A DNA stretch of 64,000 bases from Thinopyrum elongatum (taxonomy: Eukaryota; Streptophyta; Magnoliopsida; Poales; Poaceae), in NCBI GenBank assembly GCA_011799875.1, contig JAAAXO010000120.1:539209-603208 (forward strand). Reading direction: 5' to 3'. A program made the position numbers and the translations under genes. Shown here in pieces: positions 43,377-56,421 of this stretch. The notes under the pieces were generated by a model. The model was not told the DNA's origin and searched no databases. It saw only the letters and a program-made list of their open reading frames with translations. Position 1 is the first letter of the stretch. Each line of letters opens with the position of its first letter.

Positions 43377-45684
43377 TCTACATATGCTGATTATGTTGAT
43401 TGTGATGTGGTACCCATGCAAGCATGTTCATTATTACTTGATAAAAATTCTGTACACCATGGTAGAAACAATCAGTATACTCTTGTTCATAAGGATAAAC
43501 ATATTACTTTGCTTCCTATGACTCCTGATTCTATTTTGAAAGATGATATTAATAGAGCTAGTAAAGCAAAACAGGAGAAAAATAAGAGTGAAAATCAGAT
43601 TGTGGCAAAAGAATTTGAGCAACAAATGAAGCCTAATAATAAACCATCTAGTGTTGCTTCTGAAATTAAATTGAAAAGTGCATGCTTACTTGCCACCAAA
43701 TCTGATATTGATGATCTAGATTTCAGCAATTCTGTTTGCTATGCTTTTGTGTGCAAAGAGGCGTTATTTTCATTCGAGGACGTGCCTTCCTCTTTGCCTC
43801 CTGCGGTCACTAACATTTTGCAGGAGTTCGCTGACGTCTTTCCACAAGACGTGCCACCGGGATTACCACCTATTCGCGAGATTGAGCATCAGATTGACTT
43901 AATTCCCGGTGCTTCGTTGCCAAACCGTGCGCCATACCGTACCAATCCAGAGGAGACGAAGGAGATTATGCGTCAAGTACAGGAGTTGCTCGACAAAGGT
44001 TATATACGCGAATCCCTTAGTCCTTGTGCTGTTCCTATTATTCTAGTGCCGAAAAAGGATGGTACATCGCGTATGTGTGTTGATTGTAGAGGCATTAATA
44101 ATATTACTATTCGTTATCGTCATCCTATTCCTAGACTAGATATTATGCTTGATGAATTGAGTGGCTCTACAATATTCTCCAAAGTTGATTTGCGTAGTGG
44201 ATACCATCAAATTCGTATGAAATTGGGGGATGAATGGAAAACAGCATTTAAAACAAAGTTTGGATTATATGAGTGGTTAGTCATGCCTTTTGGGTTAACT
44301 AATGCACCTAGTACTTTCATGAGATTAATGAACGAAGTTTTACGTGCTTTCATTGGACGATTTGTGGTAGTCTATTTTGATGATATACTGATTTATAGCA
44401 GATCTTTGGAGGAACATTTGGAACATTTACGTGCTGTTTTTATTGCTTTACGTGATGCACGTTTGTTTGGTAACCTTGGGAAGTGCACCTTTTGCACCGA
44501 CCGAGTATCTTTTCTTGGCTATGTTGTTACTCCACAGGGAATTGAAGTTGATAAAGCCAAGATTGAAGCTATTGAGAGTTGGCCACAGCCCAAAACGGTC
44601 ACTCAAGTGAGGAGTTTTCTTGGACTCGCTGGTTTCTATAGGCGTTTTGTGAGAGATTTCAGCACCATTGCTGCACCTCTCAATGAGCTTACAAAGAAGG
44701 ATGTGCCTTTTGTTTGGGGTACCTCACAGGAAGAAGCCTTCACGGTATTGAAAGATAAGTTGACACATGCTCCTTTACTCCAACTTCCTGATTTTAATAA
44801 GACCTTTGAGCTTGAATGTGATGCTAGTGGAATTGGATTAGGAGGTGTTTTATTACAAGATGGCAAACCTGTTGCATACTTTTCTGAAAAATTGAGTGGG
44901 CCTAGTCTGAACTATTCTACTTATGATAAAGAATTATATGCTCTTGTTCGGACCTTAGAAACATGGCAACATTATTTATGGCCCAAAGAATTTGTTATAC
45001 ATTCTGATCATGAATCTTTGAAACACATTAAAAGTCAAGCAAAACTGAACCGTAGACATGCTAAATGGGTTGAATTTATTGAGACTTTCCCTTATGTCAT
45101 TAAACACAAGAAGGGTAAAGAAAATGTTATTGCTGATGCATTGTCTCGTCGTTATACTATGCTTTCACAACTTGACTTTAAAATATTTGGTTTGGAGACC
45201 ATCAAAGATCAATATGTGCATGATGCTGAATTTAAAGATGTATTGCAGAATTGTAAGGAAGGGTTGAAAACATGTTGTGTTTGCACCTGGAGATCTTGTT
45301 TGGTTACATTTGCGTAAGGATAGATTTCCTGATTTGCGCAAATCAAAGCTAATGCCACGTGCTGATGGTCCTTTTAAGGTGTTAGAGAAAATAAATGATA
45401 ACGCATATAAACTTGAGCTGCCTGCAGATTTTGGGGTTAGTCCCACTTTTAACATTGCAGATTTGAAGCCTTATTTGGGTGAGGAAGATGAGCTTCCGTC
45501 GAGGACGACTTCATTTCAAGAAGGGGAGGATGATGAGGACATCAATACCATTGTTACACCCACAGCCCCTGCTGCTATACATACTGGACCAATTACTAGA
45601 GCTCGCGCACGCCAATTAAATTATCAGGTACTTTCGTTTCTTGGTAATGATTCTAATGTTCATGAGAATATGATGCTGCCTTAA
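43377..45684 (+). pseudogene. CRM pol fragment with integrase core deleted
   Basis: It starts at the protease/RT region ([11 protein letters not shown]) straight after an LTR end and has RT with YFDD (about 44383-44394) and RNase H. An 18-base deletion between two ttg repeats removes GRPWQF-type residues near 43440. At about 45265 the frame jumps from CKEG to the integrase C-terminal part ([12 protein letters not shown]), deleting the HHCC finger and the catalytic core at the microhomology aaggg; the frame also changes there. The tail enters the LTR and meets a premature TAA at 45682-45684. The fragment shares the private residues REIEHQ and LDIMLDE with 37663-42761, so it is a close copy of that element. 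Confidence 0.92.
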
Positions 45685-46452
45685 TTGGATACATTTGTTT
45701 TGCTTACAAATGAAGGGCCTAGCTTGGACAAGAAAGAGGAACCTTGGAGCAAGTTCAAGCATGGAGATGATGGCATGCGCAAGGGGAACAAGAACGGAGT
45801 TACAAGTGATGATTTCAGTACTTTGAAGCCACCATAAGGAGTGCAGGAAGCCTTGGACGAAATATACAAGATGCCACTTCATAAATTTCGTCCAGAGGCT
45901 ATTATAGGTGCTGCGTCACCTTATTATTGGGCCAGGCCCATGTAATTTCGAAATACTTGAGTATAGGCTATTTTTAGAGTCCGTATGTGTGGGGAAACAA
46001 GAGATAGGGTTGGTTTCGGACCCCTCCTTCAAGGGCCACGAAATCCCCCCCTCTTCCTCCATATATACAGCCCTTAGGGCACCGTTTAGACTTTGGGTTT
46101 TGTTTAGATTAAAAGTTCGCCATAGCTGCAACTTCGCGTACTTCGTTTGTGTTCAACGACCAGACCAAGACGTCACAGAACCCCACCTTGATCAATAAAG
46201 CTTTCATCTTATATTCGCAATATCCAGATTGCAAATCTTAGTTTCTTGCTTGTTCTTCGTTTGTTTGCAGGAGATAGACCCTCGTGGTCAGGTTGATTGT
46301 GCTCCGGCGTGGTCAATAACCTCTAGGAGTTGGTTTAGCGATTGCTAAGGCGCGACGTCCTCGCACGTTCGTAGTCGGATCGTCAAAGTCTATTCCACCA
46401 AAAACGATAGCTATCATCTCATCGAAAGATCGGGACACCCTCGCCTCTATCA
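45531..46452 (+). repeat. CRM-A 3' LTR of the deleted element
   Basis: Complete 922-bp LTR after an intact polypurine tract. It ends exactly where the second copy of the 6.67-kb duplication begins (gtgcgccatacc at 46453). Confidence 0.94.
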
Positions 46453-49277
46453 GTGCGCCATACCATACCAATCCAGAGGAGATGAAGGAGATTATGCATC
46501 AAGTATAGGAGCTGCTCGACAAAGGTTATATACGCGAATCTCTTAGTCCTTGTGCTGTTCCTATTATACTAGTGCCAAAAAAGGATGGTACGTCGCGTAT
46601 GTGTGTTGATTGTAGAGGCATTAATAATATTACTATTCGTTATCGTCATCCTATTCCTAGGCTAGATGATATGCTTGATGAATTGAGTGGCTCTACAATA
46701 TTCTCCAAAGTTGATTTGCGTAGTGGATACCATCAAATTCATATGAAATTGGGAGATGAATGGAAAACAGCATTTAAAACTAAGTTCGGTTTATATGAGT
46801 GGTTAGTCATGCCTTTTGGGTTAACTAATGCACCTAGTACTTTCATGAGATTAATGAACGAAGTTTTACGTGCTTTCATTGCACGATTGGTGGTAGTTTA
46901 CTTTGATGATATATTGATCTATAGCAGATCTTTGGAGGAACATTTGGAACATTTACGTGCTGTTTTTATTGCTCTACGTGATGCACGTTTGTTTGGTAAC
47001 CTTGGGAAGTGCACCTTTTGCACCGACTGAGTATCTTTTCTTGGCTATGTTGTTACTCCACAGGGAATTGAAGTTGATAAAGCCAAGATTGAAGCTATTG
47101 AGAGTTGGCCGCAGCCCAAAACGGTCACACAAGTGAGGAGTTTCCTTGGCCTCGCTGGTTTCTATAGGCGTTTTGTGAGAGATTTCAGTACCATTGCTGC
47201 ACCTCTCACCGAGCTTACAAAGAAGGATGTGCCTTTTGTTTGGGGTACCGCATAGGAAGAAGCCTTCACGGTGTTGAAAGATAAGTTAACACATGCTCCT
47301 TTACTCCAACTTCCTGATTTTAATAAGACTTTTGAGCTTGGATGTGATGCTAGTGGAATTGGATTAGGAGGTGTGTTATTACAAGATGGCAAACCTGTTG
47401 CATACTTTTCTGAAAAATTGAGTGGGCCTAGTCTGAATTACTCTACTTATGATAAGGAATTATATGCTCTTGTTCGGACTTTGGAAACATGGCAACATTA
47501 TTTATGGCCCAAAGAATTTGTTATTCATTCTGATCATGAATCTTTGAAACATATTAAAAGTCAAGCCAAACTGAACCGTAGACATGCTAAATGGGTTGAA
47601 TTCATTGAGACTTTCCCTTATGTCATTAAACACAAGAAGGGTAAAGAAAATGTTATTGCTGATGCATTGTCTCATCGTTATACTATGCTTTCACAACTTG
47701 ACTTTAAAATATTTGGTTTGGAGACCATCAAAGATCAATATGTGCATGATGCTGAATTTAAAGATGTATTGCAGAATTGTAAAGAAGAGAGAACATGGAA
47801 CAAGTTCGTCGTTAACGATGGATTTGTGTTTCGTGCTAACAAGCTATGCATTCCAGCTAGCTCCGTTCGTCTTTTGTTGTTGCAGGAGGCGCATGGAGGA
47901 GGATTAATGGGACATTTTGGCGTGAAGAAGATGGAGGATGTACTTGCTACACATTTCTTTTGGCCAAAGATGAGACGAGATGTTGAACGTTTTGTTGCTC
48001 GCTGCACTACATGTCAAAAAGCTAAGTCACGACTCAATCCTCATGGTTTATATATGCCTTTGCCTGTACCTAGTGTTCCTTGGGAGGATATATCTATAGA
48101 CTTTGTTTTAGGTTTACCTCGAACAAAGAAGGGGAGAGATAGCATATTTGTTGTCGTGGATAGATTTTCGAAAATGGCACACTTCATACCATGTCATAAA
48201 ACCGATGATGCTGCTAATGTTGCTGATTTGTTCTTTCGTGAAATTATTCGCTTGCATGGTGTGCCAAATACTATTGTTTCAGATCGTGATACTAAATTTC
48301 TTAGCCACTTTTGGAGATGTTTATGGGCTAAGTTGGGGACTAAACTGCTTTTTAGTACTACTTGTCACCCCCAAACTGATAGACAAACTGAAGTAGTCAA
48401 TAGAACATTGTCTACTATGCTTAGGGCTGTTTTGAAGAATAATAAGAAAATGTGGGAAGAATGCCTGCCTCATATTGTATTTGCTTATAATCGTTCATTG
48501 CATTCTACTACTAAGATGTGCCCTTTTGAAATTGTGTATGGTTTCCTACCTCGTGCACCCATTGATTTGTTGCCTCTTCCATCTTCGGAGAAGGTTAATT
48601 TTGATGCTAAACAACTTGCTGAATTGATCTTCAAAATGCTTGAGTTAACTAAGGATAATATTGAGCGCATGAATGCTAAATATAAACTTGCTGGAGATAA
48701 GGGTAGAAAACATGTTGTCTTTGCACCTGGACATCTTGTTTGGTTACATTTGCGTAAGGATGGGTTTTCGGATTTGCGCAAGTCAAAGCTAATGCCACGT
48801 GCTGATGGTCTTTTTAAGGTGTTAGAGAAAATAAATGATAATGCATACAAACTTGAGCTGCCTGCAGATTTTGGGGTTAGTCCCACTTTTAACATTGCAG
48901 ATTTGAAGCCTTATTTGGGTGAGGAAAATGAGCTTCCGTCGAGGACGACTTCATTTCAAGAAGGGGAGGATGATGAGGACATCAATACCATTGTTACACC
49001 CACAGCCCCTACTGCTACATATACTGGACCAATTACTAGAGCTCGCGCACGCCAATTAAATTATCAGGTACTTTCGTTTCTTGGTAATGATTCTAATGTT
49101 CATGAGAATATGATGCTGCCTAAATTGGATACATTTGTATTGATTACTAATGAAGGGCCTAGCATGAACAAGAGGGATGAACACTGGAGCAGGATCAAGC
49201 ATGGAGATGAAGGCCTGCGTGAAGGGATCCAGAATGGCGTTTCTAGTGCATATTTAAGCACTTTGAAGCCTCCGTGA
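46453..49277 (+). pseudogene. CRM-B pol fragment, duplicate copy
   Basis: Counterpart of 22016-24840, starting in the RT N-terminal part (APYHTNPEE). Stops remain at 46506 (TAG), 47028 (TGA) and 47253 (TAG). The two stops at 22447 and 22462 in the other copy are absent, so YFDD is intact here (46898-46909). RNase H and integrase are open from 47271 to 49277 (668 codons) with both HHCC histidines (EAHGGG, GHFGVKK). One change lies near the catalytic Glu (TDRQTEVV for TDGQTEVV). Confidence 0.93.
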
Positions 49278-49890
49278 TGACCTACAAGGACATGGATGAA
49301 ATATACAAGATGCCCCTTCATAAATTTCGTCTATAGCTTATTTTAGGTGCTGCGCCACCTTATTTTTGGGCCAGGCCCATGTAGTTTCGAAATACTTAAG
49401 TATAGGCTGTTTTTAGAGTCCGTACGTGTGGAGAAACAAAGTTAGGGTTGGTTTCGGACCCCTCCTACAAGGGGCCAGGAAATTCACCCCTACTCCTCCA
49501 TATATACAGCCCTTAGGGCGTCGTTTAGACTTTGATTTTGTTTAGATTAAAAGTTCGCCATAGCTGCAACTTCGCGTACTTCGTTTGTGTTCAACGACCA
49601 GACAAAGGCGTCACAGAACCCCACCTTCATTAACAAAGCTTTCCTCTTATATTCGCAATATCCAGATTGCAATCTCAGTTTCTTGCTTGTTCTTCGTTTG
49701 CTCGCAGGAAACAGACCCTCGTGGTCAGGTTGATCATGCTCCGGCGTGGTCAATAACCCCTTGGAAGTTGGTATAGCGATTGCTAAGGCGCGACATCTCG
49801 CACGTTCGTAGTCGGATCGTCAAGGTCGACTCCCACAGAAAACGATTGCCACCATCTCATCGAAATATCGGGACACCTTCGCCTCTATCA
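48971..49890 (+). repeat. CRM-B 3' LTR, duplicate
   Basis: 920 bp, same as 24534-25453, including AACAAA for AATAAA in R. Confidence 0.94.
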
Positions 49891-50959
49891 TAACATCTTT
49901 ACAAGTTCTACCCGTAAGGCGTAGTTGCCCGAAAAATCAAGTGAACTAATGAACAATGTGATTGATCAGACAAGTACCAAGGAGCAAGAAAACGTATGCG
50001 CTTTAGCAAGGGATGAGTGCGAAATCCGTTGCTTGTTCTTTCGGTAGCCTTCTTTCATTTCCGAATTTGCTTGCGAGCCTTGCCCCGGCAACACCTTTTG
50101 TACAAGCCTAGTCTCAAAGACTTGTAACCCTTTGTACAAAGCCAGGCGTAGACCCTGTGAATATATGAATAAAGCTAAGTGTTCCAAAACCTTTTATGCA
50201 TATTTACTTATGAGCTTATGCATGATATGAGGTGATTAGGCTTTGTCTGAATGAAATGGCTAACGTACCGCCGAGATCTCCATTATGTCTTCTTCTCTTC
50301 TTTTTCTTTCTACAAAGACAGAAGGATTCCTCGCGTACGTGTTTCCGGGGGGGGGGGGTGGATGGACGATGGAGTACCATTCCAGGTGGCGGCGTTGGTG
50401 TTCATTTCATTTTATACGACAAGAAGGACATCAAAAAAAGATAAGTTGAAAAACAACTAAGAGTTTCTTTGTTACATTTGGAATTTTTCCTTGTTTCGGA
50501 TTTATCTATGCATGAAAAACCTGCATGGGAAGGAATCTTGCCGTGTTTTGTCCACACTCTTATCCTTGCCTCGAGTCCACTCGATGGGGTAATTTGCAGC
50601 TGCGTTGAGACCGGCAAGTCACCTTGTCGGGTACCTTACTTCGAGTTGGCTGCTAAGAACCATTCCTTCAAAGCGCCGCGACAAGTACGCGTCCCGACAA
50701 GTTTCCAAAACTGCGTAGGGTGTCAGAACAAATTCATACAGGGATAAACACGGATAAGGCAAATAGTACATGGTTTTCTGAGCACGGCAAATATTGCATA
50801 TTTGTTCAAAAAAGAGAAGTGCTCGTTAACATTTTCTCTAGTCCTTTCTCCGTAGGGTTTACATCGAGTGCAACCCAGGGCAAAAGGGGCGCGTAGGCGG
50901 AGTACCCCCAGTAGACCAATCTGCTGGGGCCTAGCTGGCGATGATGGTGCTGCCGATGT
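49891..50959. other. Non-CRM intergenic DNA, second copy
   Basis: Same as 25454-26522 with only scattered substitutions; G run at 50347-50358. No gene supported. Confidence 0.6.
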
Positions 50960-51518
50960 TCAGCTGGAGTCCGAGTCGTCGTCTTCGGCCTTGACGACCG
51001 GGGACTCGCTGTCATCATCTTCACCATCTTCCTCCTGCTTGTCGCCGTCACTCGAGCTTTCCACGCAACACCCCAGGCGAGCGCCTGAAGGCCCGACGAG
51101 CTTCACAGAGAGCATATCGGACTCCACCAACTTGAAGTGGAGGAAGTGGCCCTACGCCAGATAGCGGGCGTGAGCGAAGGATTTCGACCCTCAGGTGAGG
51201 TGCATGACGCCGCTGGCGAAGAACTCTACGTTCACCCAAACGGCGCCATTGAGGCAACCGTTCACACGCAGCCACAGACCGAGCGGCTGGTCCACCTCCA
51301 TTACCCTGGTGAAGGGACGAGGGAGTCACAGCCTGCTCCTCGGTGGGTCGCGCAGCTCCACCATGAACTCAAGCGCGGTGTCCCCCGTATGGCCTTCCGC
51401 CGGGGCCGGAGCGGCTGAAGACGGAACCACCAGCGCCTCGGTCAGGCCTCCTCGGCCACGAGTGCCTCATTGCCCTCGACCTATGGCCCCGCCCCGCACA
51501 CTAGAGTCGGCCTCCGTG
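50960..51518 (-). pseudogene. B3-domain-like pseudogene, second copy
   Basis: Duplicate of 26523-27081 with the same in-frame breaks. The stop near 51326 reads TGA where the first copy has TAA, and a Gly replaces Arg or Ser at gcccgacg (51092). Both copies were therefore already broken before duplication. Confidence 0.63.
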
Positions 51519-52203
51519 ATCGCTGCTAAAGCAAGGGCGTGGTGGTAAACGCAAGGAGAATGGAGAAGGGAGAGGTGGATGTGCATCGTCTCACGTGCCC
51601 CCCTCCTTTTAAAGGGGAATGTGTGGGGCTGGCTCTCCACTATCCTAGGGCAACCGCCCTACTCCACCAATCCCACACCTTGCATGTCTGGTAGGCTCTT
51701 TACTCCATCAACCCCCCAGTTTCGCCAATCCTGTGTTCTGGCTCCTCTGATCGAAGCACTATCGCCACGACCGCCCTTCTGCACCAATCCCACATCTCAC
51801 ACCTGATCTGCATCGTGGGAGGGCTGTAGTAAAAGGAGGGAGTGATGACAAGAATGGCAGTTACCTCAAGCCATGCATAATTGTGGGCCTGCCCGGGCTG
51901 AACCTGGTGGCAACCCGCGTATGTACATGCCCCTGGTTTCTAGCGCGAGTGGTAAAAGCCACCTAGACGACAAGGATACCAGAGGAAGGCTGGGTGGCTA
52001 GCTCGAGGTTAGTTTAATGAAGAAGCAAAGAAGATCTCAAGACACAGACGCCTTTCCAACTGGATCAACATCGCTTGTCTGTGCATTGTATGGGCCTAGC
52101 CCAATGATACCCGGTAGCACATGTGGCCTAGGCCTGGGGGCTCATGTCGGTGTATTGAACTTGGGTGTTTCATACCCTAACTTATGCACACACAATTAGC
52201 AAC
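51519..52203. other. Upstream DNA of the B3 pseudogene, second copy
   Basis: Counterpart of 27082-27766, with TTTAAAA on the minus strand at about 51608-51615. Nothing else recognisable. Confidence 0.5.
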
Positions 52204-53125
52204 TGATAGAGGCGAGGGTGTCCCGGTCTTTCGATGAGATGATAGCTATCGTTTTTGGTGGAGTAGACTTTGACGATCCGACTACGAACGTGCGAGGACG
52301 TCGCGCCTTAGCAATCGCTAAACCAACTCCGAGAGGTTATTGACCACGCCGGAGCACAATCAACCTGACCACGAGGGTCTATCTCCTGCAAGCAAACGAA
52401 GAACAAGCAAGAAACTAAGATTTGCAATCTGGATATTGCGAATATAAGATGAAAGCTTTATTGATCAAGGTGGGGTTCTGTGACGTCTTGGTCTGGTCGT
52501 TGAACACAAACGAAGTACACGAAGTTGCAGCTATGGCGAACTTTTAATCTAAACAAAACCCAAAGTCTAAACGGTGCCCTAAGGGCTGTATATATGGAGG
52601 AAGAGGAGGGGATTTCGTGGCCCTTGAAGGAGGGGTCCGAAACCAACCCTATCTCTTGTTTCCCCACACATACGGACTCTAAGAACAGCCTATACTCAAG
52701 TATTTCGAAATTACATGGGCCTGGCCCAATAATAAGGTGACGCAGCACCTATAATAGCCTCTGGACGAAATTTATGAAGTGACATCTTGTATATTTCGTC
52801 CAAGGCTTCCTGCACTCATTATGGTGGCTTCAAAGTCCTGAAATCATCACTTGTAACTCCGTTCTTGTTCCCCTTGTGCATGCCATCATCTCCATGCTTG
52901 AACTTGCTCCAAGGTTCCTCTTTCTTGTCCAAGCTAGGCCCTTCATTTGTAAGCAAAACAAATGTATCCAATTTAGGCAGCATCATATTCTCATGAACTT
53001 TAGAATCATTACCAAGAAACGAAAGTACCTGATATTTTAATTGACGTGCGCGAGCTCTAGTAATTGGTCCAGTATGTATAGAAGCAGGGGCTGTGGGTGT
53101 AACAATGGTATTGATGTCCTCATCA
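52204..53125 (-). repeat. CRM-A LTR at the right end of copy 2
   Basis: Complete 922-bp LTR, counterpart of 27767-28688. In sense it directly follows gag-protease at 53126, with no polypurine tract, so it is either a 3' LTR after a precise deletion or a joined LTR. Confidence 0.94.
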
Positions 53126-55338
53126 AAAGACGTCAGCAAACTCCTGCAAAATGTTAGTGACCGCAGGAGGCAAAGAGGAAGGCACGTCCTCGAATGAAAA
53201 TAACGCCTCTTTGCACACAAAAGCATAGCAAACAGAATTGCTGAAATCTAGATCATCAATATCAGATTTGGTGGCAAGTAAGCATGCACTTTTCAATTTA
53301 ACTTCAGAAGCAACACTAGATGGTTTATTATTAGGCTTCATTTGTTGCTCAAATTCTTTTGCCACAATCTGATTTTCACTCTTATTTTTCTCCTGTTTTA
53401 CTTTACTAGCTCTATTAATATCATCTTTCAAAATAGAATCAGGAGTCATAGGAAGCAAAGTAATATGTTTATCCTTATGAACAAGAGTATACTGATTGTT
53501 TCTACCATGGTGTACAGAATTTTTATCAAATTGCCATGGTCTACCAAGTAATAATGAACATGCTTGCATGGGTACCACATCACAATCAACATAATCAGCA
53601 TATGTAGAGATACTAAAATGCACACGAACAGTACGTGTTACCTTAACCTTGCCGCTGTTGTTGAACCATTGGATATAGTAAGGATGTGGATGTGGTCTTG
53701 TGGTGAGAGATAGCTTCTCCACCATCTCCATGCTAGCCAAGTTGTTGCAGCTCCCTCCATTTATGATGACGCGAACAGAACGTTCCTTCACAACTCCCTT
53801 TGTATGGAACAAATTATGCCTCTGATTTTGCTCAGCTTGTGTGACCTGCACACTCAAAACACGTTGAGCAACTAAACATTCATACCTGTCAGCGTCTTCA
53901 GGAGCCATGTATTGCGTCTCATGATCAGAATCATCTCCACCGTGTTCTTCACTTGTAATAAGAGCCAAAGTCTCCTCATCATAATCACTAGCGGACTCAT
54001 ACCCACCATCCTCAGTAGCAATCATAACACGCGGAGATTGGCATTCTCTCGCATAATGACCTCTTCCCTTACAACGACGACAAATAATATCATGTGTGTG
54101 CCCTGTTGATGCCATAGATGAAGAAGAGCTCTGGGCAGGCCCAGAAGGTGTACTCTTGGCAGATGGTGGTGGTGGTGCCTGTTTTCTTCTATCTCGATTG
54201 GAATTGGCGGCTGAAGTCAGTGGTGCCGTAGTAGGACGTGTGGGAGTAGAGGAGGCACGCGGTGTCCATGATGAAGATCGACCTGCAGAAAAATTAGTTC
54301 GCGCCAATGCCTGTCGATCCTGCACTTCACGTTCAGCTTTACAAGCAAGATGGAATAAACGAGTGATATTATTATACTCCTTATACTCTAGAATGGTCTG
54401 AATCTCTCTATTTAATCCACCCATGAAACGTGCAAGCATAGCTTCATTCTCCTCAACAATACCACATCTAATCATGCCAGTTTGTAATTCCTGATAATAT
54501 TCTCCTACAGAATTTTTTCCTTGTCTTAAGCGCTGCAATTTTTGAAGTAATTCACGTTGATAATATGGTGGAACCAAACGAGTACGCATAGCAGTTTTCA
54601 AAGCAGCCCACGTAGCTGGAATAGGATATAATCTACAATGTTCAGACCACCATACACATGCAAAACTAGTGAAAGCACAAACAGCAGCAGCAACACGTGT
54701 TCCTCGGGATATTGTAAACATGTAAAACGTTGTTCAGTTTCTAACTCCCAAGTAAGATATATATCAGGAACATATCTACCCTCGAATGGTGGAATATTCA
54801 ATTTTAATTTAGGAAGATGGTCATGATCTCGTACCTGAAGTGGTGGTGCAGACCTACCATTGCGATTATTTGCATGTGGACGACCTGGTGCTGGTGGTTG
54901 CACGTAGTTATGATTTTGATCAACCTCATCCTCATAATCGCCCGCGTAATCATCCTCCTCCTCGGCACCAGCAGCAGCAGGAGCAGGAGCCAAAGAAGCA
55001 TCAACAGTAGGTACAGCAGCACCAGAAGTTTGGCCATCCTCAAGAGGAACACGCTTCGCTCGTCCGAACTGATTTGGAAGGGGGCTTTGTTGTTGTCGTT
55101 GCAGAGGTGCGACAGGTGCAGCCGGTGGTGGTTGGGGAAGACGCGTGAGCAATTCATTAAACTTGTTATCCAGCTTTGTCTCGAACGACTTCTCCATGCC
55201 ATCTATCTTCTCCATGGCCTCTTCAAATCTGTTTAGCACATCTCCCACCTGGCCACTCATCATTTGCTGAAATTTATCATGCAACTCCTTGTTCGTCATG
55301 TTCTCCCAGTCAATCTCGTCGGCTTGTGATCCTGCCAT
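53126..55338 (-). pseudogene. gag: CRM-A gag-protease, frameshifted and truncated
   Basis: The ATG is at 55336-55338 (MAGSQADEIDWENM). It has helical N-terminus, acidic linker, gag domain, zinc knuckle (about 54041-54082), protease with IINGGS in place of IIDGGS (the catalytic Asp changed to Asn, tttatgatg near 53762), and stops at the LTR in LQEFADVF. One base is lost at about 54698 (aacacgtgttcc against aacacgtcgttcc), splitting gag. It is the sister of the gag at 1763-2999. Confidence 0.92.
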
Positions 55339-56409
55339 GGTTAGCAGCAATAGAAACACACAAGAATATGATCCTACAGACTACTAGAAAGTGGTGGTGG
55401 TGTGGTGTGGTGTCACAAATCCGTCAAGCAAATCTCAAATTCTTACCAGTTCTTACCCAGCAGCAGGTGGTGATCGGCAACCTTTGTAGTCAAAACTCTC
55501 AGAGCTTGGACAGAGCGATTGCCAGGTGGTGTCAAACACACGATGTAGATGATGTGGAGCTGGGAAGGCTTATGATATGGTAGCAAAAAGGGTCAGCAAT
55601 AATCAATTCAGAGATGCAATGTTGAATAAACTCTCAACGACGGTACTGTGCTGGTCCTAGGCTAGACCGTGCTAGAGACGCGAGCCTAGAACACTAACAA
55701 AAATCACGGCGCTGCACGTAAACAAGGGAGGAGCACACTCTGAAATATATTTTTTTTGCACTTTTTTTTCCTTTTTTTTTGTGCTCCGCAACAATTTTTT
55801 TTCGAAAAAGTCTACAAATGGTCTAAAAACTGCCTAGCCAGAATTTTCCAGACTTAGTTTTTTTTTTTGAAACTGGAACTATTTTTCTTCTGCGGGTAGC
55901 ACGAAAATTGGGGAATCCGACTTGTTCACGACTCGTAGTATCGCGTGATCTGGAACTCTAAAATAAAGGAATAAATACTGGACTCGGACTAGGACTGGTG
56001 GCAGAGATGAATATGGTGGAACTCGGACTGGTGATGGTATATGACGGTAGTATATGTGGGCTCGGATTGGTGGTGGTATATGGACTCGGATCGGTGGTGG
56101 TATATGGACTCGGATCGGTGGTGGTATATGGTAGGGGCGATGATGATGGTGCGGCGGCGGCGTGACAACTTGTGAACAGAACTCGAAACTCTAAAGAACT
56201 AGACGCTAAGACCAGCAACTTGACACGACGATGCAACCGCAAATTCAACAAAGCAAAAACCCTAAAAAGATTATGCAAAGGCTCAGATTGGTTCGGATAT
56301 GATGAACTAACCTAAATTTTTTTTTTGGCTTTTTCCTGGACTGTAGGTATGAAGAACAGACTCGATCTAAACTACGAAAAACTATAAATCTCACCGAGCA
56401 ACCTGGGAA
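55339..56409 (-). other. Leader of the minus-strand element
   Basis: Layout as at 3000-4108: conserved segment at 55591-55693, T runs (55745-55805), 24-bp minisatellite (56061-56131, three units). No gene supported. Confidence 0.85.
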
Positions 56410-56419
56410 TCTGATACCA
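56410..56419 (-). other. Primer-binding site (initiator tRNA-Met)
   Basis: TGGTATCAGA on the minus strand, two bases from the LTR at 56422. Confidence 0.9.
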
Positions 56420-56421
56420 CT

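Larger units (their letters stand above)
46453..53125. repeat. Direct segmental duplication, copy 2
   Basis: Pair of 22016-28688. Only scattered substitutions are seen, for example Phe/Ser in IHFDHE/IHSDHE, Tyr/His in the zinc finger, and Met/Leu in GMREG/GLREG, implying a recent event. Confidence 0.95.

Noticed and set aside
43377..43420. LTR-driven pol gene at 43377 similar to the integrase unit
   Set aside because: The first ATG after the LTR end (in catatgctg) is out of the pol frame, and the integrase core is deleted.
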